Positions 34,382 through 42,057 of a DNA stretch of 64,000 nucleotides are shown here, piece after piece. Numbering within the stretch: position 1 is the first letter of the stretch; each line of letters opens with the position of its first letter. Source of the stretch: Paenibacillus polygoni (lineage in GTDB: Bacteria > Bacillota > Bacilli > Paenibacillales > Paenibacillaceae); NCBI RefSeq assembly GCF_030263935.1, contig NZ_CP127162.1, positions 1,435,501-1,499,500 of the forward strand, written 5' to 3'. Made by a program: the position numbers and the translations under genes. Under the pieces are notes generated by a model. It was not told the origin of the DNA. It ran no database searches and was given only the letters and a program-made list of their open reading frames with translations.

Positions 34382-36529
34382 ATGAATGGAGGCATGGAAA
34401 ATGTTATGAACTTAAAAAGTGGATATTACAAATCCATCAAAATGGTGACAGCGGGTTTGTTCTTATGTTTGCTGACTCCTTGGATACCAGGTTCATTATC
34501 ATCAATCGTAAATCAAGAATTTTTTCATCTATTAGGTCTTGGAATTTCATTAGTTTCGATGATTATTTGTTTATCTGCTTATAACCAGAGCAGAATGCAG
34601 GCAAAAGGGGATCGAACCAGGAATGGTCAATACTTTTCTTACGTCTTCTTTGCGGGAGGACTGCTTGAACTTTTGCTGTTTCTTTATTATGGGGAAATAA
34701 AGATCGGCTATAAACTGTTGGTGGATTCCATAGATGTACTTGTCATTATTTTTATGGCTCGCTTAATCTGTGTGGTGTGTATGTTGTTTCTCGGATTTAA
34801 GCTGCCTGCAAAGCAAAAGCCATTCCCAAGATGGGTAAGTATTACGATGGGGACCCTGTATATCAGTTTTCTTATGTTGGTTCTATACAATAACGGCATA
34901 ACAGAATCTGTTCTTAGCCGTTCTGATCCGTGGGCACAGTCGATCAATTCAACTCATTATGTTATGCATGCATCGCTTCTTTTATTTTTTGTGTTCGCGT
35001 TAGCCGGTATTATTTTCTCACGAAAGAAGCGCAGTAAGGAAATTAATTTCCGGCTGATCCTGGGCGTTTGTTTTTGTATTATAAGCCAAAGCTTTATACT
35101 TCAAGTTACTTATGTTCAGGATGTATACTTTACCTTTTCGATGTTGTTTCAATTGATTTCGTATATTATTTTTCAAAATATTTATTATAACGTCTATATT
35201 AAGAGTCCGTTAGAAGAACAAAAAGTAACAAGAAAAAAATTAGACTACATGGCTCATTATGATGAGACCACTGGGCTTGGTAACCGGAGATCTTTGCTTC
35301 ACTATGTGAGTGAATGTCTAGAAAAATTAGAGGCTGATGGGGCACTGTTAGGTTTGCTTGTTATTAACATTAGTCGATTTAAGATCATTAATGATTCCCT
35401 TGGTTATATACTCGGGGACCAGCTGTTGAAACAGACAGGGGAACGCTTGCTTAACGATCAAGGGGGAAAAGAAGTGTTTTCTCTTGGAGGAGATCGATAT
35501 GCAATCGTTTTGACCGGAATAGAAAGCGTAGAAATGTTACATAATCGGGTTTATGAAATTTTAGAGCGTGTAAAAGATCCTATTTTTATAAATGAACGAG
35601 AACTATACATTACCCCTTCGGCAGGAGTTAGTATATATCCTTATGATGGTGCTAAGCCGGACGAACTTCTTCGTAATGCAAATACAGCTTTATATTTTGC
35701 CAAGAATGAAGGACAAGATTTCAATAGATATACCTTATCTATGAAGAGAGAAGCTCAAGAGAGCTTACAGATGGAACACGATATACGCAAAGGCCTAGAA
35801 CGTAATGAATTCTATCTTGAGTATCAGCCGCAGATGAATCTCGCTACCGGTGAAGTGGTTGGAGTTGAAGCGCTTGTTCGGTGGAACCATCCGGTGAGAG
35901 GACGTATATCACCCATCGATTTTATCCCGATTGCTGAAGAATGCGGACTTATTGTCCCGCTCGGAGAATGGGTGCTTAAAGAAGCGTGTCATCAGAACCG
36001 AATGTGGCAAAATCAAGGATACAAACCTTTGACGATATCCGTGAATTTATCGATCCAACAATTTCAGGAAGTACAGCTTGCAGAACGAATTGAGCGTGTG
36101 TTGCAGGACACAGGCCTTGACCCTGTATACTTAGAACTTGAAATAACAGAAAGTACGATGTTTGATATGACGCAAGGCATGAGAGTACTCGAACGTATTA
36201 AAAAGCTTGGAGTGCAGATCAGTATTGACGATTTTGGTACAGGATACAGTTCACTTCATTATCTGAAAAATCTGCCTATCGATCGTCTTAAAATCGATCA
36301 GTCCTTTGTGCGGGAGCTGATGGTAGATCGGAACAATAAAGCAATCGTATCCACGATTACCTCTATGGCAAAGCATCTTCAGCTCAAAGTGACTGCGGAA
36401 GGGGTAGAGAACGAAGACCAGCTTTTATTTTTACAAGAACAGCACTGTAATGATGCGCAAGGTTATTTCTTCAGCAGACCGCTTGCATCGATTGATTTCG
36501 AATCTCGGTTTTTAAAAGCTATCGCCTAA
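34382..36529 (+). CDS. Membrane GGDEF-EAL protein, degenerate GGDEF, intact EAL (c-di-GMP phosphodiesterase)
   Basis: This 715-residue protein has about seven helices in residues 20-270, then a GGDEF domain (about 285-455) and an EAL domain (about 465-710). The cyclase signature is GGDRY (369-373), so the two residues needed for catalysis are replaced. The EAL domain keeps EAL (496-498), NLS, EITES, DDFGTGYS (Asp616, Asp617), KIDQSFV and EGVE, so it should hydrolyse c-di-GMP. The GGDEF part may be a GTP sensor. The start is uncertain: ATG 34382 has no ribosome site, while ATG 34406 has GGAGG 14 bases upstream. It is a single gene. The N-terminal sensor domain is not one I recognise. Confidence 0.9.
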   Translation: MNGGMENVMNLKSGYYKSIKMVTAGLFLCLLTPWIPGSLSSIVNQEFFHLLGLGISLVSMIICLSAYNQSRMQAKGDRTRNGQYFSYVFFAGGLLELLLFLYYGEIKIGYKLLVDSIDVLVIIFMARLICVVCMLFLGFKLPAKQKPFPRWVSITMGTLYISFLMLVLYNNGITESVLSRSDPWAQSINSTHYVMHASLLLFFVFALAGIIFSRKKRSKEINFRLILGVCFCIISQSFILQVTYVQDVYFTFSMLFQLISYIIFQNIYYNVYIKSPLEEQKVTRKKLDYMAHYDETTGLGNRRSLLHYVSECLEKLEADGALLGLLVINISRFKIINDSLGYILGDQLLKQTGERLLNDQGGKEVFSLGGDRYAIVLTGIESVEMLHNRVYEILERVKDPIFINERELYITPSAGVSIYPYDGAKPDELLRNANTALYFAKNEGQDFNRYTLSMKREAQESLQMEHDIRKGLERNEFYLEYQPQMNLATGEVVGVEALVRWNHPVRGRISPIDFIPIAEECGLIVPLGEWVLKEACHQNRMWQNQGYKPLTISVNLSIQQFQEVQLAERIERVLQDTGLDPVYLELEITESTMFDMTQGMRVLERIKKLGVQISIDDFGTGYSSLHYLKNLPIDRLKIDQSFVRELMVDRNNKAIVSTITSMAKHLQLKVTAEGVENEDQLLFLQEQHCNDAQGYFFSRPLASIDFESRFLKAIA

Positions 36530-36549
36530 AATGATTCTCAAGGGATGCT

Positions 36550-36593
36550 CAGCACATGCATTTATTTTTTGTTTGCCTGAACTGCATGTGCTG
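36550..36593. repeat. Perfect 11-bp inverted repeat after the GGDEF-EAL gene
   Basis: CAGCACATGCA (36550-36560) pairs with TGCATGTGCTG (36583-36593) around a 22-base loop. No T-run follows on either strand, so it is not a normal terminator. It may protect the mRNA 3' end. Confidence 0.6.
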
Positions 36594-36630
36594 TGACTGA
36601 GAAAAATACATTGTAGTTATAAACTTAGGG

Positions 36631-36659
36631 TTGCAGAGAAAGCAGAGTTATGATATATT
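36631..36659 (+). promoter_or_regulatory. Promoter of the tRNA-Pro/tRNA-Gly unit
   Basis: TTGCAG (36631-36636), a 17-base spacer and TATATT (36654-36659). Transcription would start about 30 bases before the first tRNA. Confidence 0.7.
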
Positions 36660-36696
36660 ATTTCTTGTCACTAATGAATGGCGCTCATTCATTTGA

Positions 36697-36770
36697 CGGG
36701 ACGTAGCTCAGCTTGGTAGAGCACCTGGTTTGGGACCAGGGGGTCGCATGTTCAAATCGTGTCGTCCCGA
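36697..36770 (+). tRNA. tRNA-Pro (anticodon TGG)
   Basis: The acceptor arm CGGGACG pairs with CGTCCCG and the discriminator is A. The anticodon stem CCTGG/CCAGG encloses the loop TTTGGGA with anticodon TGG. The T loop TTCAAAT is standard. The 3' CCA is not encoded and must be added by the nucleotidyltransferase. Confidence 0.96.
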
Positions 36771-36780
36771 TCGTCACTGT

Positions 36781-36851
36781 GCGGGTGTAGTTCAATGGTA
36801 GAACTTCAGCCTTCCAAGCTGATAGCGTGGGTTCGATTCCCATCACCCGCT
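36781..36851 (+). tRNA. tRNA-Gly (anticodon TCC)
   Basis: The acceptor arm GCGGGTG pairs with CACCCGC and the discriminator is T. The anticodon stem TCAGC/GCTGA encloses CTTCCAA with anticodon TCC. The T loop TTCGATT is standard. The CCA end is not encoded. It lies ten bases after tRNA-Pro in the same transcript. Confidence 0.96.
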
Positions 36852-36862
36852 TCATAGTAAGA

Positions 36863-36894
36863 GTCTCTTGCCTAAGGCAAGGGGCTTTTTTTGT
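36863..36894 (+). terminator. Terminator of the tRNA unit
   Basis: GTCTCTTGCC pairs with GGCAAGGGGC around TAA, followed by seven T residues. Confidence 0.88.
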
Positions 36895-36992
36895 TTTCCA
36901 AGAACCTAATTCATAATCAATTATAACCAAAGCTTTAGTATAATAGATTTACGATCGTTTTATTTTACATAATGAGGAGGAATGAGCGGGAA

Positions 36993-38141
36993 ATGGAAGG
37001 TGAATATGGATCGGCAACAGCCGTTTCTACGGCAACTAATTTCATCTTGGAGCAGGAAACAGCCTCTACACGTACCTACCGGACATACCTAAGACTGAGA
37101 GAAACAGGTCAGCTTGATTTAAAGTTTTGGCATAGTAATGCGGTAGACTCGACTTGGGATGTAGGGAACACGGCAAAAGGAAGTATGCCTGGCGGTGTGT
37201 GGGTTATTGAAAGCGCTTATGTAGCGGTCAGTGGGCATAAACGAGATGGCAGTATTATACCTGGCAGCGCAGAAAAGGTGACATTTGATGGAGAAGTGAG
37301 TAAAGAAGTCACTCCTGCAGAGAAGTTCTGGAGTGATTCAGTACATATAGATGTTCCGGCAGGACATGATTTAGTGTTCTCATGGACAATTTCAGCTCCA
37401 GCAGGAAAATCATTTCCATATAATACGGAGGGGCTGCTTGTATCTGCTTTTGAAGCAGAGGGGAATAAGGCAGATGAAGAAGGTGCGCTCTTTACAGCTT
37501 CTGAGAATCGGCTAGTTCTGCCTGCTTTTATAGGATATAAAAGACAACGGAAGGAAGAGATTGTTTTCTTGGGAGATTCCATAACGCAGGGAGTAAGAAC
37601 AGGGCAGGACGGCTATGAGTACTGGGTTTCTCGCATAGCTGATGGTCTTGGTCCTGAATATAGTATTTGGAATATCGGTTCCGGATGGGCAAGAGCCTAT
37701 GATGCAGCAACGGACGGCCCGTGGCTTGCTAAATCCAAACAGGGCAGTATCGTGGCCATTGTCCTCGGGGTGAATGATATGGATATTGGAAATCGAAGCA
37801 CAGATGAATTGCTTGCGGACTTATCATTTATTATCCGAAAAATAAAGCAAAATCCCGAGCGAAGGGGTGTGCGGGTGGTCTTATTTACGGTGCCGCCGTT
37901 TAATTTTACAGAGGATAGAGAGAAAGTGTGGCGAACTGTCAATGAAACGATTCGGACGTGTCAACCCGAAGGAACGGATGCAGTGTTTGATATTGCCAAA
38001 GTTTTATCCTGCCCTGCACCACAGGAACACCGGATTCAGCCTAGATTTATGAGTAATGAATTTGACCCGCATCCAAACGGCATTGCGGGAAAAGAAGTCG
38101 CAGATGCTTTTCTAGAGTGGTTTCGCGAACAAAATTTATGA
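36993..38141 (+). CDS. SGNH-hydrolase family esterase (two-domain GDSL type)
   Basis: This 382-residue protein has a beta-rich N-terminal region (about 1-180), like the accessory domains of carbohydrate esterases, and a C-terminal SGNH hydrolase domain. The nucleophile motif GDSITQG gives Ser196, the oxyanion asparagine is in GVND (258-261), and the Asp-His pair is in DPHPNG near residue 356. Such enzymes deacetylate polysaccharides or hydrolyse esters. No signal peptide is visible, so it would be cytosolic unless exported by another route. I prefer ATG 36993, because the earlier ATG 36972 is part of the GAGGAGG ribosome site. Single gene. Confidence 0.87.
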   Translation: MEGEYGSATAVSTATNFILEQETASTRTYRTYLRLRETGQLDLKFWHSNAVDSTWDVGNTAKGSMPGGVWVIESAYVAVSGHKRDGSIIPGSAEKVTFDGEVSKEVTPAEKFWSDSVHIDVPAGHDLVFSWTISAPAGKSFPYNTEGLLVSAFEAEGNKADEEGALFTASENRLVLPAFIGYKRQRKEEIVFLGDSITQGVRTGQDGYEYWVSRIADGLGPEYSIWNIGSGWARAYDAATDGPWLAKSKQGSIVAIVLGVNDMDIGNRSTDELLADLSFIIRKIKQNPERRGVRVVLFTVPPFNFTEDREKVWRTVNETIRTCQPEGTDAVFDIAKVLSCPAPQEHRIQPRFMSNEFDPHPNGIAGKEVADAFLEWFREQNL

Positions 38142-38159
38142 AGCGCAAAAAATTACATG

Positions 38160-38188
38160 TTTAGAAATAAATGATGCTGTGCTATACT
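38160..38188 (+). promoter_or_regulatory. Promoter of the ABC-F leader transcript
   Basis: TTTAGA (38160-38165), a 17-base spacer and TATACT (38183-38188). Transcription should begin near 38195. Confidence 0.65.
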
Positions 38189-38194
38189 AACTAA

Positions 38195-38356
38195 CAATTA
38201 AAGATGAATGAGAGGTAACCACACGTCCCATGAAGTAAAGCACATGAAATCCTACGGATAACTGCAAACCGATGGTGAAGCAGGTTAGCTGTTTGCGGCT
38301 GACGACCCTAGGATAAGTGTGCCTACATTCAGTCATGGGAATGGTGTGGTTTTTTT
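38195..38356 (+). promoter_or_regulatory. Attenuator leader RNA of the ABC-F gene, with tiny ORFs
   Basis: The transcript can form a long closing stem, 38218-38233 with 38333-38350, directly followed by TTTTTT (38351-38356), which makes a terminator. Inside it GCACA and ATCCTA near 38239-38253 pair with TAGGAT and GTGTGC near 38310-38322. Deeper still, CTGCAAA pairs with TTTGCGG. Two short reading frames overlap the 5' arm: a 17-codon frame from ATG 38208, and ATG-AAG-TAA at 38230 with AGAGGT upstream. A ribosome stalled there would hide the 5' arm and prevent termination. Such drug-responsive leaders are known for ABC-F resistance genes. The mechanism here is inferred. Confidence 0.65.
38208..38261 (+). 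CDS. Possible 17-aa leader peptide upstream of the ABC-F gene
   Basis: The frame ATG...TAA encodes MRGNHTSHEVKHMKSYG. Its codons 4-9 cover the 5' arm of the leader terminator. There is no good ribosome site and the 5' end of the mRNA would lie only about 13 bases upstream, so translation is uncertain. The alternative two-codon frame at 38230-38238 has AGAGGT 13 bases before it. Confidence 0.35.
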   Translation: MRGNHTSHEVKHMKSYG

Positions 38357-38545
38357 GTGCTTTTTGTACCTTGAATAAGTTCTGTTCATTAACTATGGCA
38401 GAGTAAGGTAGCACATTTAGACCTGGACTTATTTTACCTACCACCCATCTTTAGGTGCATTCATTTCTATAGGCTCTCGTCTTCGCTGCAGGCTGCTTGC
38501 TTGCAGTGTTTTAGCTTGCGCGAAGAGAAAGAGGGAGATATTCAT

Positions 38546-40447
38546 ATGACGACACTAATTCATATGCATGAAATAAGTAAAGAATGGAACGGTAGACAGC
38601 TGTTTGAACATGTAAATATGGAAGTGAACGAGCATGAGCGAATTGCTATATTTGGCCGTAATGGATGTGGTAAAACGACCTTACTGCACATTTTGACGGG
38701 AAGCGAACAGGCATCAGAGGGGACGCTTACCATTCACTTAGAACAGGAAGAGATTGGATTTATGCGGCAAGATTTCAAAGCAGATGCGGTGGAATCAGTA
38801 CAAGAAGTTGCCTATAAGGAAAGCGGGGCTTGGGGAAGCTTGAAACTGAAATTGCAGAAAGCGGAGGCAAACCTTGCATCAGGCGATCAAGATAAGATCT
38901 CAGAATTCATGGAGCAGTATGAACAGATTACGGAACAATATGAAGTACACGGCGGCTATGCTAGAGAAATAGAACTTGAAAAAATGATGACGCACCTTGG
39001 GATTGGAGCAGAGTTATGGAACCGTCCTTATGTATCACTCAGTGGTGGGCAAAAGACTAGACTGCGTCTAGCCGCTTTATTAACCAGAAAACCGCGTCTT
39101 CTTATTCTGGATGAGCCAACCAATCATCTGGATCAAGAAAGTTTGATTTGGCTTGAAAACTGGATTTTATCTTATGAGGGCACCCTCATATTTGTCTCAC
39201 ACGACCGGACATTCTTAGATCATGCAGCGACATCGATCTGTGAACTCAGCAAAGACGGTGTTCGTAAATATCCCGGAGGATATGAAGATTATAAGAAGCA
39301 GAAGAAGCGTGAGGGCAAAGAGCAGGAAACGAAGTATCGCAAACAAGAACTTGCAAAAAAAGCATTAGAAGAATCCATTCGTAAATATCAGGAGTGGTTC
39401 GTAAAATCTCACAATAATGCAGGTAATGTGACTGAAACGAGAGCAGCTGCAAGCTATTACAAGGCGAGAGCGAATAAAAACATATCAAGATATCATGCCA
39501 AGCAGAAACAGCTGGAACGATTAGAAGGAGAGCGTGTGGAACGACCGCGTTTGGAACCGAAAGTCAGTATGGAACTCAAGGATGGTGAGTTCGAAGCCCG
39601 CACTTTTGTTCAGCTTCAGGATGTAGAATATCGATACGAAGAAAGTGGAAAACCTGTCATCACAGGAGCTACTTTTTCGGTCCAACGCGGGAAGCGATTA
39701 GTCCTTCGGGGTCCGAACGGAGCAGGAAAAACAACACTGCTTAAGCTGATCACGGGTAGTTTGACCCCGCAAAAGGGAAATGTAGTTCTTCATCCGAAGA
39801 CGAAGATCGGCTATTTCTCTCAGGAGCTGGAAGGTCTTCATACAGAAATGACATTACTGGACAGTTTACTCGTTAATCCCTATATGACGCAGACCGAAGC
39901 TCGTACTGTACTCGGTAATTTTTTATTCTCAAAAGATGATGCGTTTAAGAAGATAGGTGATCTGAGTATGGGGGAAAAATGCAGAGCGGCATTTATTCGT
40001 CTATATTTCAGCGGAGCAAACTTACTTGTTCTGGACGAACCGACTAACTATTTAGATATTGATACGCGCGAAGTGATGGAGACGGCTCTGCTTCGTTACG
40101 AAGGATCTCTGGTATTTGTATCCCATGACCGTACGCTTGTTAGAAAGATTGCTAATCAGCTGATTGAGCTAAGCGGGGATGAACAAGGTCGGCTCGATAT
40201 ATATGATGGAACTGTGGAAGAGTATGAAGACCATCTGGACCGCAAAAATAAAGCTCCGGCAGAGCGTGAGGAAGATAATCGGCGTATGCATTTGCAGCAC
40301 CGTTTGCATGAATTACTGACAGGATCAGTCGTTTCAAATCATCGTAACGGTCAGCCTGCGGATGTAGAGTCTTACTACATGGGAGAGTCTGTTCTAGAGG
40401 AAATCCGCCAAATACGTGCACAGCTTGATGCATATGAGAAGAAGTAG
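38546..40447 (+). CDS. ABC-F ATPase of the antibiotic ribosomal-protection type
   Basis: This 633-residue cytosolic protein has two ABC domains and no membrane part. Domain one has Walker A GRNGCGKT (37-44), signature LSGGQKT (about 165) and Walker B LLILDEPTNHLD. Domain two has GPNGAGKT (about 389-396), LSMGEK and LLVLDEPTNYLD. A long charged interdomain linker (about residues 225-310) is where Vga, Lsa and VmlR proteins reach the peptidyl transferase centre to dislodge drugs. The LSMGEK signature is typical of that group. ATG 38546 follows AGAGGGA. A drug-type attenuator leader upstream supports a resistance role to lincosamide, streptogramin A or pleuromutilin classes, but specificity is unknown. 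Confidence 0.9.
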   Translation: MTTLIHMHEISKEWNGRQLFEHVNMEVNEHERIAIFGRNGCGKTTLLHILTGSEQASEGTLTIHLEQEEIGFMRQDFKADAVESVQEVAYKESGAWGSLKLKLQKAEANLASGDQDKISEFMEQYEQITEQYEVHGGYAREIELEKMMTHLGIGAELWNRPYVSLSGGQKTRLRLAALLTRKPRLLILDEPTNHLDQESLIWLENWILSYEGTLIFVSHDRTFLDHAATSICELSKDGVRKYPGGYEDYKKQKKREGKEQETKYRKQELAKKALEESIRKYQEWFVKSHNNAGNVTETRAAASYYKARANKNISRYHAKQKQLERLEGERVERPRLEPKVSMELKDGEFEARTFVQLQDVEYRYEESGKPVITGATFSVQRGKRLVLRGPNGAGKTTLLKLITGSLTPQKGNVVLHPKTKIGYFSQELEGLHTEMTLLDSLLVNPYMTQTEARTVLGNFLFSKDDAFKKIGDLSMGEKCRAAFIRLYFSGANLLVLDEPTNYLDIDTREVMETALLRYEGSLVFVSHDRTLVRKIANQLIELSGDEQGRLDIYDGTVEEYEDHLDRKNKAPAEREEDNRRMHLQHRLHELLTGSVVSNHRNGQPADVESYYMGESVLEEIRQIRAQLDAYEKK

Positions 40448-40469
40448 TGCCTATTTTTGAGGCGAGGAC

Positions 40470-40498
40470 TTGATTGGGACTTGTCATTTGCGTATAAT
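40470..40498 (+). promoter_or_regulatory. Promoter of the pheS-pheT T-box transcript
   Basis: TTGATT (40470-40475), a 17-base spacer and TATAAT (40493-40498), giving a start near 40505. Confidence 0.75.
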
Positions 40499-40504
40499 AA
40501 TGTA

Positions 40505-40922
40505 GCAAACAATGTAGAAAAACTAACGGAATGAAGCAAAGATTTGTGACGGCCTTTAGTTTCATCTATATATGAGATTTTTATGAGCAAAATGCATGGA
40601 TGGAGAAGAGTACACAGTGCTTTTGTACAGGGAGGAAGCGCCGCTTAGATTGAGAGCGTTTCTACGAAATCAGGCTGTCGAAGTTCGCTCCGGAGCAGTT
40701 CCTTGAACAGCAGATAGGGTGTCTATGTAAATGCCTTATTTCATGGTCAGTAGAGGATACCGGTTCACGACCGTTACAAACGTGCTAAAGTGAGATTGAA
40801 TTCGTACAGACTAGCTCGGTTTTATTATAAAACCGTAGATTTATTTTAGTCGTACATGAATCTAACAAGGGTGGTACCACGGTCTTTTCGTCCCTTTTTT
40901 GGGGGAGAAAAGGCCTTTTTTA
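40505..40922 (+). promoter_or_regulatory. T-box riboswitch controlling pheS-pheT
   Basis: The T-box core AAGGGTGGTACCACGG lies at 40867-40882. A terminator follows, pairing 40881-40894 (GGTCTTTTCGTCCC) with 40901-40914, then a T-run. Stem I occupies roughly 40590-40720. The likely specifier is TTC at 40684-40686 (phenylalanine), as expected for a phenylalanyl-tRNA synthetase operon. The frame of pheS runs open through this terminator, but the real start is the later ATG. Confidence 0.92.
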
Positions 40923-40963
40923 TTGGTCAAAATCTAAAGAGTTACGAAGGGAGTAACCGCAAC

Positions 40964-41998
40964 ATGAAAGAAAGATTGGAAGCACTGCAAGTTGAAGCTC
41001 TCGCTGAGCTTGCAAACGTAGCCGATGATAAGGCGCTAAGTGAAATACGTGTGAAATATTTAGGTAAAAAAGGAGCACTCACTGAGATTTTACGCGGTAT
41101 GGGTGCCCTGAGTGCAGAGGAACGTCCGGTTATCGGGCAAGTGGCGAATGAAGTACGCGGTGCGATTGAGTCTGTTATTCAGGAAAAACAAGATGCTTTC
41201 CAAAAAGAAGAAACAGCAAGACGTCTTTCTAAAGAAAAAATTGATATTTCCTTGCCAGGACGCCGTATGCCTGAGGGAGGTCTTCATCCGTTAACAAAAG
41301 TAATTCAGGACCTTGAAGATATCTTCGTTGGGCTTGGTTACAAAGTAGCAGAAGGACCAGAAGTGGAAACGGATTATTTTAACTTTGAAGCACTTAACTT
41401 GCCGAAGAACCACCCAGCTCGTGATATGCAGGATTCGTTCTATATTACAGATGACATCCTCATGAGAACACATACTTCTCCCGTGCAGGTTCGTACCATG
41501 CAAGCAATGCAAGGTGAATCCCCGGTAAAAGTAATCGTACCAGGAAAAGTATATCGCCGAGATGATGACGACGCGACTCATTCCTTCCAGTTCCATCAGG
41601 TAGAGGGAATCGTTGTAGGCAAAAACATCCGAATGAGTGACCTGAAAGGTACCCTTTTGCAATTTGTTCGTGAAATGTTTGGTGCTCATACCGAGATCAG
41701 ACTTCGTCCAAGTTTCTTCCCGTTTACAGAGCCGAGTGTAGAAGTTGACGTTACTTGCATTAAATGCGGCGGTGAAGGATGCAGACTTTGCAAACAAACA
41801 GGTTGGATTGAGATTCTTGGAGCAGGAATGGTACATCCAAAAGTGCTGGAGATGGGCGGATACGATCCGGCTGAATACAGCGGTTTTGCATTTGGTATGG
41901 GTGTTGAGCGTATAGCCATGCTGAAATATGGTGTGGATGATATCCGTCATTTTTATAACAGCGATATGTCATTCTTGAAGCAATTTGCAAGATTATAG
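40964..41998 (+). CDS. pheS: Phenylalanyl-tRNA synthetase alpha subunit
   Basis: PheS and PheT form the alpha2beta2 enzyme that charges tRNA-Phe. The 344-residue protein has the N-terminal tRNA-binding coiled coil (1-85) and the class II catalytic core. Motif 2 lies in [22 protein letters not shown], and motif 3 in [22 protein letters not shown] at the C-terminus. [18 protein letters not shown] cysteine segment (about residues 266-282) is a zinc-ribbon-like insertion common in Firmicutes. ATG 40964 follows GAAGGGAG. Expression is controlled by the T-box leader, and pheT follows after 59 bases. Confidence 0.97.
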   Translation: MKERLEALQVEALAELANVADDKALSEIRVKYLGKKGALTEILRGMGALSAEERPVIGQVANEVRGAIESVIQEKQDAFQKEETARRLSKEKIDISLPGRRMPEGGLHPLTKVIQDLEDIFVGLGYKVAEGPEVETDYFNFEALNLPKNHPARDMQDSFYITDDILMRTHTSPVQVRTMQAMQGESPVKVIVPGKVYRRDDDDATHSFQFHQVEGIVVGKNIRMSDLKGTLLQFVREMFGAHTEIRLRPSFFPFTEPSVEVDVTCIKCGGEGCRLCKQTGWIEILGAGMVHPKVLEMGGYDPAEYSGFAFGMGVERIAMLKYGVDDIRHFYNSDMSFLKQFARL

Positions 41999-42057
41999 AT
42001 TATTCGTAATTACAAATAACAAGGTAAACCTATTTTTATAGAAGGAAGTGAACGTCC

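Noticed and set aside
38195-38356. Known riboswitch class (c-di-GMP-I, glycine, TPP, FMN, lysine, purine, Mg2+, Mn2+) in the ABC-F leader
   Set aside because: I compared the loop sequences with the conserved cores I know and found no match; a translation-controlled attenuator explains the position better.
40856-40963. 36-residue N-terminal extension of PheS
   Set aside because: The extension would be translated from the T-box terminator. The real start is ATG 40964 with a good ribosome site and the family N-terminus.
41291-41950. 219-codon minus-strand frame inside pheS
   Set aside because: It is fully covered by the well-supported pheS gene, has no ribosome site and no recognisable motif.
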